64,000 bases of DNA from Streptomyces albiflavescens (GTDB lineage: Bacteria; Actinomycetota; Actinomycetes; Streptomycetales; Streptomycetaceae), in assembly GCF_014645835.1 (NCBI RefSeq), contig NZ_BMMM01000002.1, positions 304,388 to 368,387 on the forward strand, in the 5' to 3' direction. Of this stretch, positions 37,208-46,716 are shown in pieces; position 1 is the stretch's first letter; each line of letters opens with the position of its first letter. The notes below the pieces were generated by a model, which searched no databases, was not told where the DNA came from, and worked only from the letters and a program-made list of their open reading frames with translations. Both the position numbers and the translations under genes were made by a program.

Positions 37208-38011
37208 CTACCAGATCGCGTCCACCCACTCCGGGTGGTCGATGAACGGGTTGCGGTTGTGCTGGTAGGTGTCGTAGATGACCTGGTTGCGCTTCTCCTC
37301 GAACGCGCTCGGCGGGTCCTCGTCGTTCCACTGCTTGAGTACGGAGAGCTTGCCGATGTACGGGTTGCTTCCGTTGTTCACCTTCTCGTTGGGCTCGAGG
37401 TCGGCGAAGCCGTCGCCGCCGTCGTAGCGGACCGCCATGTAGAGGATCATGCGGGCCACGTCGCCCTTGTCCGCGTCGCGCGGCTCGAAGGAGTCGGAGT
37501 CGGTGAGGCTGCCGCCCCCGCCGCTGACCGCGCTGCCGCCGTTGTCGAAGTCCTTGTTGCCACGGATGCTGTTGACCTGGACGTCCGCGGGACGCAGGTG
37601 GTGCAGGTCCGTTCCGGGACCGGTCACCTCGCCGAAGTCGCCGTGGGACTTGGCCCACACGTGCTCGCGGTTCCAGTCGCCGGTGTCACCGCCGTTGAGG
37701 GACTTGGCGCGCGAGGTGCCGCTGTACAGCAGGATCACGTTGTTGCTGTTGTTCGGGTCCTGGTCGGTGACCTTGAGGGCGTCCCAGACCGCGGCGTACG
37801 AGATCTTGCTCTGGCTGCTGATGATCGTGTGCAGTGAGGACTTGAGGCTCGTGCCGGTCTTGCCGACCGCGTTCTTGTAGTACGTGCTGTCGTACGCGGT
37901 CGTCGTGGCACTCGCGGGAGTCGCGGTCATCGCCGGCAGGGTGAGGCCTACCAGGACGGCTGAGGTGGTCAGCGCCAGCGTCTTCCAGCGGCGTATGTGC
38001 GTGGCGGGCAT
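37208..38011 (-). CDS. Secreted endonuclease I-family nuclease
   Basis: A 267-residue exported nuclease. The signal peptide (TLALTTSAVLVGLTLPAMTA, cleavage near TPASA) is followed by an endonuclease I domain with the His-Me finger: WNREHVWAKSHGDFG, then GTDLHHLRPADVQVNSIRGN with Asn and His ligands, and DVARMILYMAVRYDG. It probably degrades extracellular DNA for phosphate or during development. It is convergent with the ThDP gene, with only 24 bp between the stop codons. Confidence 0.9.
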   Translation of the reverse strand: MPATHIRRWKTLALTTSAVLVGLTLPAMTATPASATTTAYDSTYYKNAVGKTGTSLKSSLHTIISSQSKISYAAVWDALKVTDQDPNNSNNVILLYSGTSRAKSLNGGDTGDWNREHVWAKSHGDFGEVTGPGTDLHHLRPADVQVNSIRGNKDFDNGGSAVSGGGGSLTDSDSFEPRDADKGDVARMILYMAVRYDGGDGFADLEPNEKVNNGSNPYIGKLSVLKQWNDEDPPSAFEEKRNQVIYDTYQHNRNPFIDHPEWVDAIW

Positions 38012-38155
38012 GTGGGGGCGTCCGTTCTACGCGGGTTGATTGAGCGGGCAACCGGAGCGTGGCATGGACATGCGTTTCAGGGAATGAACGGAGCGTGTCG
38101 GTTGCGTGACGGAAACCGGCAAGTCCCTTGTTGTGTACGCGATGTGACAGGCCAA

Positions 38156-38193
38156 AAGGCCCCTGACCGGAGGCGAAACGGTCAGAGGCCCTT
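38156..38193 (-). terminator. Terminator of the GT39 gene
   Basis: Arms near 38156-38169 (AAGGCCCCTGACCG) and 38179-38193 form a stem of about 13 bp with one mismatch and a 9-nt loop, just after the stop codon of the minus-strand glycosyltransferase. Confidence 0.7.
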
Positions 38194-38208
38194 CGGCGTG
38201 CGGGGGAG

Positions 38209-40554
38209 TCAGTTCACGTCGGACGGATCCAGGCGGTAGAGCGTCGACGTCGACGTCGTCTGGCTGGTTTCCGACTTCGACTCCGACTCCGACTCCGAGT
38301 TCGTGGTCGAACTCGACTCGGACGACGCGGTCTTGCTGTACGCGCTCCCCTTCACGGCCGTGGCGTTCTTCTGCACCCAGGCGGTGACCGCGGAACTGAC
38401 GCTGTTGTTGCCGCCCATGCCGCCGCCCATGCCCGAGCCGCCGACCTGGATGTAGTGCAGCTCGCCCTTCTTCACCAGCTCCTTGAGTTTGGCGACCGTC
38501 ATGCCCTTGTCGGTGCCGGTGAAGCCGTACATGGAGATGACGGGCTTGTGGGTGCTCAGGATCAGCTGCCCTGCGGTCCCCGAGTTGGACACCGCGAGCA
38601 GCCACTTGGCGCCGTCCTGATGCTTCTCCAGGTACGAGATCAGCTCGCTGCTGGTCTCGCCGCCCATGCCGCCACCGCCGCCGAAGCCGCCGCGCTGACC
38701 GCCCGTGTTGTCCGTGCCGCCCATGCCACCTGGGGGCGTACCGTTCTGGCCGCCCGTGCCGCCGCCCGGGAACTCGCCGTTCTGGCCGCCCGTGCCGCCG
38801 GGGAAGCCGCCGTTCTCGCCGCCCTGCGGGGCGCCGCCGGGCAGTTCGCCGGTTCCACCGCCGCCGGGCGTCATCTGGCCGCCCTCCTGACCGGCCGCCT
38901 GGCCGCCCTGCTGGGTGCCGCCGGGCATCTCGCCGCCGCCCGGACCGCCCGCGTTGCCGCCGGGACCGCCCCGTCCGCCGCCGAAGCCGCCTCCGCCGGT
39001 CGACGGGCCGGCGGTCGGATTGGTGCCGCCCATGCCACCGCCCATGCCACCGCCCGCGCCGCCCGCACTGGCCGGAACGGCGAACGAGTAGGCCGCCGGG
39101 CCCGCGAGAGCCGCGACGATCGCCGCCGCCAGGGACGCGGCCAGCAGCCGTACGCGGTTGCCGGAGCGGAAGACGAACAGGCCGACGACGGCCGGCGCCA
39201 TGACCACCGCGATGGCCGGCCACAGCCAGGTGTTCCAGTCGGTGGCCCGGCGCAACAGCACGACCGCCCAGATACCGGTGACCGCGAGCCCGGCGGGCAG
39301 CACCCAGGACCAGCGGACGTCGCCGCCGCGCAAGGCACGGAACAGCATGACGCCGCCGCCACCGCACAGGGCCGCGATGCCGGGGGCGACCGCGGTCGTG
39401 TAGTACGGGTGCATGGTGCCCTCGGCTGTGGCGAACGTCAGGTAGTGCAGCAGCAGCCAGCCGCCCCACAGCACCAGCGCCGCACGGGTCGGGTCGATGC
39501 GCGGAGCGCGCCCGCACAGCACCAGGCCGCCGGCGAGGGCGATGCCTGCGAAGGGGATCAGCCAGGAGATCTGGCCGCCCAGGATGTCGTTGAACAGCCG
39601 GCCGAGGCCCGCGGAACCGGAGAAGCCGCCGCCTCCACCTCCTCCGCCACCGCCGTTGCCCTCACCGCCGAGGACGCGGCCCAGGCCGTTGTAGCCGAAG
39701 ATCAGGTTCCAGGCGGTGCCGTCCGTCGAACCACCGATGTAGGGACGGTCGTCGGCGGGCACCAGCGAGACGGCCGTCGCCCACCAGAAGCTGGACACGG
39801 CCAGGGCCACGGCGGCCAGCAGCAGGTTCCGGATCCGCTTCGCCCAGCCGAGGTCCGACGCGTACAGACAGACCGCGAAGACGGCGGGCAGCGCGATGTA
39901 TCCCTGGAGCATCTTCGTGTTGAAGGCGAGCCCGAAGCAGACCGCCGAGCCGAGCAGCGGCAGCAGCTTGCCGTCACGGGTCGCGCGCAGTCCGAGGGCC
40001 GCGCCCGACACCATCAGGAGGAGGAGCAGGGTGTCGGGGTTGTTGTCGCGGTTGATGGCGACGGTGATCGGGGTGAGCGCGAGCACGAGCGCGGCGATCG
40101 TGGCGGCGGCGTGCCCGAACACCCGCTTCACCGAGGAGTGCAGGATCCAGATCGTGCCGAGCGCGGCCACGATCATCGGCAGCATCATCTGCCAGGTGCC
40201 GAAGCCGAAGACCCGGCACGACAGGCCCATGACCATGAGTGCGAGAGGCGGCTTGTCGACGGTCAGGAAGTTGCCCGCGTCGAGCGAGCCGAAGAACCAC
40301 GCCTTCCAGCTCTGCGTACCGCTGAGCACGGCCGCGCTGTAGAAGCTGTTCAGGCCGGAGGAGGAGAGGTTCCAGGAGTACAGGATTCCGGCCAGCACCA
40401 TGATCGCGATCAGCGCAGGGAGCGACCAGCGGGGCGCGGCGGGTGTGGGGGACGGCCCCTGGGGCGGCGCGGCGGCCGGTACGTCGGGGGCCATGGAGCG
40501 GCCGGGGGCCGGGGACAGTGGGTCGGTGGCAGATGTCACCAGTGCACCATGCAT
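38209..40554 (-). CDS. GT39/ArnT-like membrane glycosyltransferase with long Gly-rich linker
   Basis: A 781-residue integral membrane protein of the ArnT/PMT_2 (GT39) superfamily, using a polyprenyl-phosphate sugar at the outer face of the membrane. The N-terminal part has many helices and the DKPPLALM loop typical of the family, plus INRDNNPDTLLLLLM. After the last helix is a 130-residue Gly/Gln/Asn/Pro-rich stretch (many GGTGGQNGEFPGG-like units), then a soluble extracytoplasmic domain (YLEKHQDGAKWLLAVSNSG; QVGGSGMGGG) of the YkcB-C type, ending in a Ser/Glu-rich tail. The ATG at 40554 is the probable start, but no ribosome-binding site supports it. Acceptor unknown. Confidence 0.85.
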   Translation of the reverse strand: MHGALVTSATDPLSPAPGRSMAPDVPAAAPPQGPSPTPAAPRWSLPALIAIMVLAGILYSWNLSSSGLNSFYSAAVLSGTQSWKAWFFGSLDAGNFLTVDKPPLALMVMGLSCRVFGFGTWQMMLPMIVAALGTIWILHSSVKRVFGHAAATIAALVLALTPITVAINRDNNPDTLLLLLMVSGAALGLRATRDGKLLPLLGSAVCFGLAFNTKMLQGYIALPAVFAVCLYASDLGWAKRIRNLLLAAVALAVSSFWWATAVSLVPADDRPYIGGSTDGTAWNLIFGYNGLGRVLGGEGNGGGGGGGGGGFSGSAGLGRLFNDILGGQISWLIPFAGIALAGGLVLCGRAPRIDPTRAALVLWGGWLLLHYLTFATAEGTMHPYYTTAVAPGIAALCGGGGVMLFRALRGGDVRWSWVLPAGLAVTGIWAVVLLRRATDWNTWLWPAIAVVMAPAVVGLFVFRSGNRVRLLAASLAAAIVAALAGPAAYSFAVPASAGGAGGGMGGGMGGTNPTAGPSTGGGGFGGGRGGPGGNAGGPGGGEMPGGTQQGGQAAGQEGGQMTPGGGGTGELPGGAPQGGENGGFPGGTGGQNGEFPGGGTGGQNGTPPGGMGGTDNTGGQRGGFGGGGGMGGETSSELISYLEKHQDGAKWLLAVSNSGTAGQLILSTHKPVISMYGFTGTDKGMTVAKLKELVKKGELHYIQVGGSGMGGGMGGNNSVSSAVTAWVQKNATAVKGSAYSKTASSESSSTTNSESESESKSETSQTTSTSTLYRLDPSDVN

Positions 40555-40769
40555 ACGCCCGATGGGCGCGGGCTGTGCCCTGCCTGGGGGTGAGCTGTGC
40601 GTCGATGAAATGCGGGTAGGAGAGCGCCCGCCCCGATGGCCGGCAGGTTCCAGCGGTCCGAACCTCCGCCCCGGGAACGCACGTACAACTTTCGGCCACC
40701 CCCATGAGTCAAGGGATGCGAGTGCGCCCGTGGCGCATTCGTATCGGTTCAAGGGGATGGGAAGCCTCC

Positions 40770-41708
40770 ATGACTCACCGGACGTCCCGGGCTACCCGTG
40801 TGCTCGCAGCGAGCCTCGGGGCCGGAGTGATCGTGCCGTTCGTGGCGGCCGCGGCGCCCGCCGCCGCTGCCACGACACCGACCGTCAGCTGTACGTCGGC
40901 CCAGGCGGGCCTGGCCGCCAAGCTGCAGAAAGACATCACCGCGGCGCTCGCGAACCGCAGCGGCACCGTCGCGGTCGGGCTCTACGACCGCACCACCAAG
41001 ACGACGTGCAGCCTGCGCGCGAGTTCGGCCTACGACTCCGCCAGCGTCGTGAAGGTCACGGTCCTCGCCACGCTGCTGTGGGACGCGAAGAAGCACAACC
41101 GATACCTGACCGACCGTGAGGTCTCCCTCACCAAGGCCATGATCACCCAGTCGGACAACAACGCGACCACCGCCCTGTGGAAGCAGCTCGGCATGACGAA
41201 GATCAAGGGCTTCATCGCCGCGGCCGGCATGACCCAGACTGTGCCGGGCGCGAACGGCTACTGGGGCCTGACCCAGATCACCGTGACCGACGAGCAGAAA
41301 CTGCTCAAGCTCATCACGGCCAAGAACACCGTGCTGAGCGACAACTCCCGTGCGTACATCCTCAAGCTGATGGGCCAGGTCATCTCCTCCCAGCGCTGGG
41401 GTACGCCGGCCGGGGCGCCCTCGTCCGTGTCCGTGCACGTCAAGAACGGCTGGCTGCAGCGCTCCACGCACGGCTGGCGCGTGCACAGCGTCGGCACCTT
41501 CAACGGGGCCGGTCACGACTACATGATCACGGTGCTCACTCACGGCAACAGCACCATGAGCTACGGCGTCACCACCATCCAGAACGTGGCCAAGGTCATC
41601 CACAAGGACCTGGTGCCGACGACGACCACGAGCAGCGCCACCGTCCAGCGGTACACCCCGACGGCCACCCCGCAGGAGGCGTTCCCGGCGGTGCCGTCCG
41701 GCGGCTGA
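40770..41708 (+). CDS. Secreted class A beta-lactamase-like serine hydrolase
   Basis: A 312-residue exported protein with a Sec signal (RVLAASLGAGVIVPFVAAAA). The mature part has a penicillin-binding/class A fold: SxxK motif in YDSASVVKVTVLATLL (catalytic Ser and Lys), SDN motif in ITQSDNNATTALW, and VKNGW in place of the usual KTG triad. An omega-loop Glu typical of beta-lactamases is not obvious. It may be a DD-peptidase-like or envelope-acting hydrolase rather than a resistance enzyme. The gene is divergent from GT39 across 215 bp and GGGAAG precedes the ATG. Confidence 0.82.
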   Translation: MTHRTSRATRVLAASLGAGVIVPFVAAAAPAAAATTPTVSCTSAQAGLAAKLQKDITAALANRSGTVAVGLYDRTTKTTCSLRASSAYDSASVVKVTVLATLLWDAKKHNRYLTDREVSLTKAMITQSDNNATTALWKQLGMTKIKGFIAAAGMTQTVPGANGYWGLTQITVTDEQKLLKLITAKNTVLSDNSRAYILKLMGQVISSQRWGTPAGAPSSVSVHVKNGWLQRSTHGWRVHSVGTFNGAGHDYMITVLTHGNSTMSYGVTTIQNVAKVIHKDLVPTTTTSSATVQRYTPTATPQEAFPAVPSGG

Positions 41709-41747
41709 CGCCTCACGGGGAGTCCACCCCGACGGCATCAACCCGCC

Positions 41748-42150
41748 GTGACGGCCAGGCGCCCGAGAACCGTACTCGCGACCGTCACCGCCGCAGTGGC
41801 GGCGGCCACCTGTCTGTCCGCCGCCACTCCGTCCCCCAGGCTCTCGACTGTCGCTCGAGCGGGGCAGCGGCGTCGACGCCCTCACCGGTCAGGGCGGTGT
41901 ACGCCTCGCACGCAAGACCCTCCTCGGCGACCTCGTGAACTGTCCTTCACGGGGCGCCCACGTCAAGCAGCCGCAGCCCGATCCCCATCCGCTCCTCGAC
42001 GACATCGAGGGCCTCGCGGTCACCGGCCGCCCCCACGGCCGTCCGAACCTGCTCCTGGTCAGCGACGACATCCAGAAACCGGTGCAGATCACCCGCTTCT
42101 CCTCCCTGCGGGTCCGGCTGCCGTGGGCGACGATCATTGCGGAGGGATGA
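41748..42150 (+). pseudogene. Esterase-like phytase-family remnant
   Basis: The N-terminus is a signal peptide read from GTG 41748 (RTVLATVTAAVAAATCLSAA). Near 41840 the homologous sequence continues in another frame: LSLERGSGVDALTGQG, ARKTLLGDLVNCP, and the family's C-terminal HPLLDDIEGLAVTGR, then LLLVSDD and ITRFSSLRVRLP, ending at 42150. The large beta-propeller part between is missing. The frame from 41748 runs open into the next gene but is nonsense. I identify the family by the conserved end segments. Confidence 0.7.
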
Positions 42151-42210
42151 AATCCGCTTCATTCGGTGTTGGTGTGTTCCGGCGGAGTGAGATCTACGGG
42201 AGGCATCGGC

Positions 42211-45200
42211 GTGGCAGCGCAGCAGGCGGAAGTGCGGGGCCGGGCTGGGCGGGACAAGGGTGCCGGCTGGGCACGGCGCCTGGCCGGGTACGCGTGGCGG
42301 TACCCGAAGGACGTCGTCCTCGCGCTCGGCTCCTCGCTGGGCGGCATGGCCGTCATGGCGCTGGTCCCGCTGGTCACCAAGGTGATCATCGACGACGTGG
42401 TCGGGAACCACACCAGGGGCATGGCCCCCTGGGCCGGCGCGCTGATAGGCGCCGCCGTCCTCGTCTACGTCTTCACCTACATCCGCCGCTACTACGGCGG
42501 CCGCCTCGCACTCGACGTCCAGCACGATCTCCGTACGGAGATGTACGAGACGATCACCCGGCTCGACGGCAGACGCCAGGACGAGCTGTCGACCGGGCAG
42601 GTCGTCGGACGGGCGACGAGTGACCTCCAGCTGATCCAGGGCCTCCTCTTCATGTTGCCGATGACCATCGGCAACATCCTGCTGTTCCTGATCTCCCTCG
42701 GGATCATGGCCTGGCTGTCCCTGCCGCTCACCCTGGTGGCGCTCGCCGTCGCCCCCGCCCTCTGGTTCATCGCCAAGCGCAGCCGCTCCAAACTGCACCC
42801 CGCCACCTGGTACGCGCAGGCGCAGGCCGCCGCGGTCGCGGGAGTCGTCGACGGCGCCGTCAGCGGCGTACGCGTGGTGAAGGGCTTCGGGCAGGAGGAG
42901 CAGGAGACCGGGAAGCTCAGGGAGGTCGGGCGGCGGCTCTTCGCGGGGCGGCTGCGGACCATCCGGCTCAACGCCAAGTACACCCCGGCCCTCCAGGCCG
43001 TCCCCGCCCTCGGCCAGGTCGCGATGCTCGCGCTGGGCGGCTGGCTGGCCGTGCGCGGGCAGATCACGCTCGGCACGTTCGTGGCGTTCTCCGCGTATCT
43101 CGCCCAGCTCGTCGGGCCGGTCCGCATGCTCGCCGTCGTCCTCACCGTCGGACAGCAGGCCCGCGCCGGTGCCGAGCGGGTGCTCGAACTCATCGACACC
43201 GAGCCGTCGATCCAGGACGGGACGAAGACCCTGCCCGCCGACGCGCCCGCGACCGTCGAGTTCGACGACGTGTCGTTCGGATACGAGGAGGGGCGGCCGG
43301 TACTGGACGGGCTGTCGTTCGAGATCCGGCCGGGCGAGACCCTCGCCGTCGTCGGCTCCTCCGGCTCCGGGAAGTCCACGGTCTCCCTCCTCCTCCCGCG
43401 CTTCTACGACGTCACGCACGGCGCCGTCCTCGTCGGCGGCCACGATGTGCGCGAGCTGACGCAGGAGTCGCTGCGCGCCGCGATCGGGCTCGTCCCCGAG
43501 GACTCCTTCCTCTTCTCCGACACCGTGCGTGCCAACATCGCCTACGGCCGCCCGGAGGCGACCCAGGAGGAGATCGAGGCGGCGGCCCGCGCCGCCCAGG
43601 CCGACCGGTTCATCGCCGAGCTGCCCGACGGCTACGACACCAAGGTCGGCGAGCACGGCCTCACCCTCTCCGGCGGCCAGCGGCAGCGCGTCGCACTCGC
43701 CCGCGCGATCCTCACCGACCCGCGGCTGCTCGTCCTCGACGACGCCACCTCCGCCGTGGACGCCCGCGTCGAGCACGAGATCCACGAGGCCCTCAAGGGG
43801 GTCATGGAGGGCCGCACCACCCTCCTGATCGCGCACCGCCGCTCCACGCTCAACCTCGCCGACCGCATCGCCGTGCTCGACGGTGGCCGTCTCGCCGCCA
43901 TCGGCACCCACGAAGAGCTCCAGCAGCGGTCCCCGCTGTACCGGCGGCTGCTCACCGACCCGGACGAGCTGGGCGGGGTCTCCCCGGGACACCCTCAGCC
44001 GGTGGCACCGCAGGAGGACACCTCCGTACGGGACGAACTGGACGCCGAGTTCGACGCCGAGCGCGGAGTCACACCGCACCTGTGGACCGGCGAACGCGAG
44101 CCCAAGGACAACGCGCTCGCCGGGATGCCCGCCACCCCCGAACTCCTCGCCCTGGTCGAGGCGCTGCCGCCGGCCACCGACACCCCCGGTATCGACGAGG
44201 CGCGCGCGGTCACGTCGGAGGAGTCGTACGGACTGCGGCGGCTGCTGCGCGGCTTCGGGCTTCCTCTCCTGGTGAGCCTGGGCCTCGTCGCCGTCGACGC
44301 GGGCATGAGCCTGCTGCTGCCCGTGCTGATCCGGCACGGCATCGACCAGGGCGTCACCCGGATGGCGCTCGGCGCGGTGTGGGTCGCGGCCGCGCTCGGG
44401 CTGATCACCGTGCTCGTCCAGTGGGCGGCGCAGATCGGCGAGACGCGGATGACGGGACGGACGGGCGAGCGGGTCCTGTACTCGCTCCGTCTGAAGATCT
44501 TCGCGCAGCTGCAGCGCCTCGGACTCGACTACTACGAGCGGGAGTTGACGGGTCGGATCATGACCCGGATGACGACCGACGTCGATGCGCTGTCGACCTT
44601 CCTGCAGACGGGTCTGGTCACCGCCTTCGTCTCCGTCGTCACCTTCTTCGGCATCATGTTCGCGCTGCTGGTGATCGACGTACAGCTGGCACTGGTCGTC
44701 TTCGTCACGCTGCCGCCGCTGATCATCGGCACGTTCTTCTTCCGCCGGGCGAGCGTGAAGGCGTACGAGCTCGCCCGCGAGCGCGTGTCGGCGGTCAACG
44801 CCGACCTCCAGGAATCGGTGTCCGGTCTGCTGATCCTGCAGGCGTTCCGGCGCGAGCGCTCGGGCGGGCGGCGGTTCGCGGAGGGCAGCGACAGCTACCG
44901 CCAGGCGCGGATTCGCGGGCAGTGGCTGATATCCGTCTACTTCCCGTTCGTGCAGCTGCTGTCGTCGGTGGCCGCGGCGGCCGTGCTGATCGTGGGCGCC
45001 CACCGGGTGGACGCCGGCACACTGACCACCGGCGCACTCGTGGCGTACCTCCTCTACATCGACCTGTTCTTCGCGCCCGTGCAGCAGCTCTCGCAGGTCT
45101 TCGACGGCTACCAGCAGGCCACCGTCTCGCTCGGCCGCATCCAGGAGCTGCTCCAGGAGCCGACCTCGACGAAGGCCGCCGACGAGCCGCTCGACGTCCT

Positions 45201-46020
45201 GTCCCTGCGGGGCGAAATCGCCTTCGAGGACGTCGACTTCGCGTACGGCGACGCAGAAGAAGCCCTCAGCGGTGTGGCGTTGCACATCCCCGCCGGACAG
45301 ACCGTCGCCTTCGTCGGAGAGACCGGCGCGGGCAAGTCGACGCTCGTGAAGCTGGTCGCCCGGTTCTACGACCCGACGGGCGGGCGGGTGACGGTCGACG
45401 GTACGGATCTGCGGTCGCTGGAGCTGACCTCGTACCGCCACCGGCTCGGGGTCGTCCCCCAGGAGGCGTACCTCTTCCAGGGCACGGTCCGTGACGCCAT
45501 CGCCTACGGCCGCCCCGACGCCACCGACGCGGAGGTGGAGGCCGCGGCCCGCGCGGTCGGCGCGCACGACATGATCGCCACGCTCGACGGCGGCTACCTC
45601 CATGAGGTCGCCGAGCGCGGCCGCAACCTCTCCGCGGGCCAGCGCCAGCTGATCGCCCTGGCCCGCGCCGAGCTGGTCGACCCGGACGTGCTGCTGCTCG
45701 ACGAGGCCACCGCAGCGCTGGACCTGGCGACGGAGGCCCTGGTCAACCAGGCCACCGACCGCCTGGCGGGGCGCCGTACGGCCCTCCCGTCGCCCGACCA
45801 CCACCCCTCAACGAGCGCTCACGCGCGCACCACCTTGATCGTCGCCCACCGCCTGACCACGGCGGCCCGCGCGGACCGGGTCGTGGTCATGGACCACGGC
45901 CGGGTGGCGGAGGACGGCACCCACGACGAGCTGCTCCGACTCAACGGTCAGTACGCCGAGTTGTGGCGGACGTTCGTCGGGGCGCCGGAGCCGGAGGAGC
46001 CGGTGAGTTCCACCGCCTGA
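42211..46020 (+). CDS. Fused two-half ABC exporter (multidrug/lipid type)
   Basis: A 1269-residue ABC exporter carrying two TMD-NBD halves in one chain. Half 1 (about 1-600) has Walker A GSSGSGKST, signature LSGGQRQR and Walker B LLVLDDATSAVD, where Asp replaces the catalytic Glu. Half 2 (about 660-1269) has Walker A GETGAGKST, signature LSAGQRQL, Walker B VLLLDEATAALD and H-loop IVAHRLTT. So the site formed by NBD1 and the second signature is degenerate, as in heterodimeric exporters. An insertion of about 17 residues (ALPSPDHHPSTSAHART) precedes the H-loop of NBD2. The GTG at 42211 is preceded by GGGAGG. Substrate unknown. Confidence 0.92.
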   Translation: MAAQQAEVRGRAGRDKGAGWARRLAGYAWRYPKDVVLALGSSLGGMAVMALVPLVTKVIIDDVVGNHTRGMAPWAGALIGAAVLVYVFTYIRRYYGGRLALDVQHDLRTEMYETITRLDGRRQDELSTGQVVGRATSDLQLIQGLLFMLPMTIGNILLFLISLGIMAWLSLPLTLVALAVAPALWFIAKRSRSKLHPATWYAQAQAAAVAGVVDGAVSGVRVVKGFGQEEQETGKLREVGRRLFAGRLRTIRLNAKYTPALQAVPALGQVAMLALGGWLAVRGQITLGTFVAFSAYLAQLVGPVRMLAVVLTVGQQARAGAERVLELIDTEPSIQDGTKTLPADAPATVEFDDVSFGYEEGRPVLDGLSFEIRPGETLAVVGSSGSGKSTVSLLLPRFYDVTHGAVLVGGHDVRELTQESLRAAIGLVPEDSFLFSDTVRANIAYGRPEATQEEIEAAARAAQADRFIAELPDGYDTKVGEHGLTLSGGQRQRVALARAILTDPRLLVLDDATSAVDARVEHEIHEALKGVMEGRTTLLIAHRRSTLNLADRIAVLDGGRLAAIGTHEELQQRSPLYRRLLTDPDELGGVSPGHPQPVAPQEDTSVRDELDAEFDAERGVTPHLWTGEREPKDNALAGMPATPELLALVEALPPATDTPGIDEARAVTSEESYGLRRLLRGFGLPLLVSLGLVAVDAGMSLLLPVLIRHGIDQGVTRMALGAVWVAAALGLITVLVQWAAQIGETRMTGRTGERVLYSLRLKIFAQLQRLGLDYYERELTGRIMTRMTTDVDALSTFLQTGLVTAFVSVVTFFGIMFALLVIDVQLALVVFVTLPPLIIGTFFFRRASVKAYELARERVSAVNADLQESVSGLLILQAFRRERSGGRRFAEGSDSYRQARIRGQWLISVYFPFVQLLSSVAAAAVLIVGAHRVDAGTLTTGALVAYLLYIDLFFAPVQQLSQVFDGYQQATVSLGRIQELLQEPTSTKAADEPLDVLSLRGEIAFEDVDFAYGDAEEALSGVALHIPAGQTVAFVGETGAGKSTLVKLVARFYDPTGGRVTVDGTDLRSLELTSYRHRLGVVPQEAYLFQGTVRDAIAYGRPDATDAEVEAAARAVGAHDMIATLDGGYLHEVAERGRNLSAGQRQLIALARAELVDPDVLLLDEATAALDLATEALVNQATDRLAGRRTALPSPDHHPSTSAHARTTLIVAHRLTTAARADRVVVMDHGRVAEDGTHDELLRLNGQYAELWRTFVGAPEPEEPVSSTA

Positions 46021-46048
46021 GGTCCGCCGTTCCACCGCCCGACCGACG

Positions 46049-46552
46049 TCAGGACTTCGCCTTGATGTCGGAGATCTTCTTCGTCGCCAGATCCGACTGC
46101 ACGGTCAGATACGTGTAGGTCGGATGCTGGGCGGAGCCCCAGGTCAGACGGACCGTCGACCATGTGTGGCCCATCCCGCTGTCGCCGGCCGTCACCTTCC
46201 AGGCGCGCGGCACGTCCTGGGCGCGCAGCACACCGTCGGCGTGCTGGCGGTTCTCCCACTTGGCCAGGCGCGACCGGAGGTCCGAGGTCAGATAGAACGT
46301 GCGCAGCTGGGAGTCGAGGTGACCGGATCCCGAGTCGGTCACCGCGTCGATGTAGGCGCCGTAGAAGTCGGCCACCCGGTCGTAGACGGGGCCGTTGGCG
46401 CCGCTGCGGGCAGGGGGCGGGCTGGTGGAGCTGGCGACCGCCGGTACGGAGGCGCCGGCCGCGGTGAGGAGGGCCGCCGCGACGAGTACGCGGACGGTCG
46501 TACGGGAGGGCTTGCGGGAGAGCTTCGTGCGTGCGGGCTTCGTGCCGGACAT
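46049..46552 (-). CDS. Secreted hypothetical protein
   Basis: A 167-residue exported protein with a basic N-terminus and hydrophobic core (TVRVLVAAALLTAAGASVPA). The mature part (about 120 residues) has VYDRVADFYGAYIDAVTDSG followed by mixed beta structure (YTYLTVQSDLATKKISDI). No cysteines or catalytic motif. It is convergent with the ABC exporter, with 28 bp between the stops. Function unknown. Confidence 0.75.
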   Translation of the reverse strand: MSGTKPARTKLSRKPSRTTVRVLVAAALLTAAGASVPAVASSTSPPPARSGANGPVYDRVADFYGAYIDAVTDSGSGHLDSQLRTFYLTSDLRSRLAKWENRQHADGVLRAQDVPRAWKVTAGDSGMGHTWSTVRLTWGSAQHPTYTYLTVQSDLATKKISDIKAKS

Positions 46553-46716
46553 GGACTACCGCCTTTCGCTTTTGACCAGTTGGACACCGGGTAAACGGGC
46601 ACGGTTGCCCCAAACACGGAAAAAACTCTCCTGGGTCAGTCCCGAATGAACGCAACCATCCGACGTACGTCGTGCGTCCGTACACCAGTACGCTGATTGC
46701 TGCGGGAGGGACGACA

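Noticed and set aside
41947..45804. 1285-codon minus-strand open frame opposite the ABC exporter
   Set aside because: Antisense shadow: Gly/Arg/Asp-rich low-complexity text with no domain, while the plus frame has two complete ABC halves.
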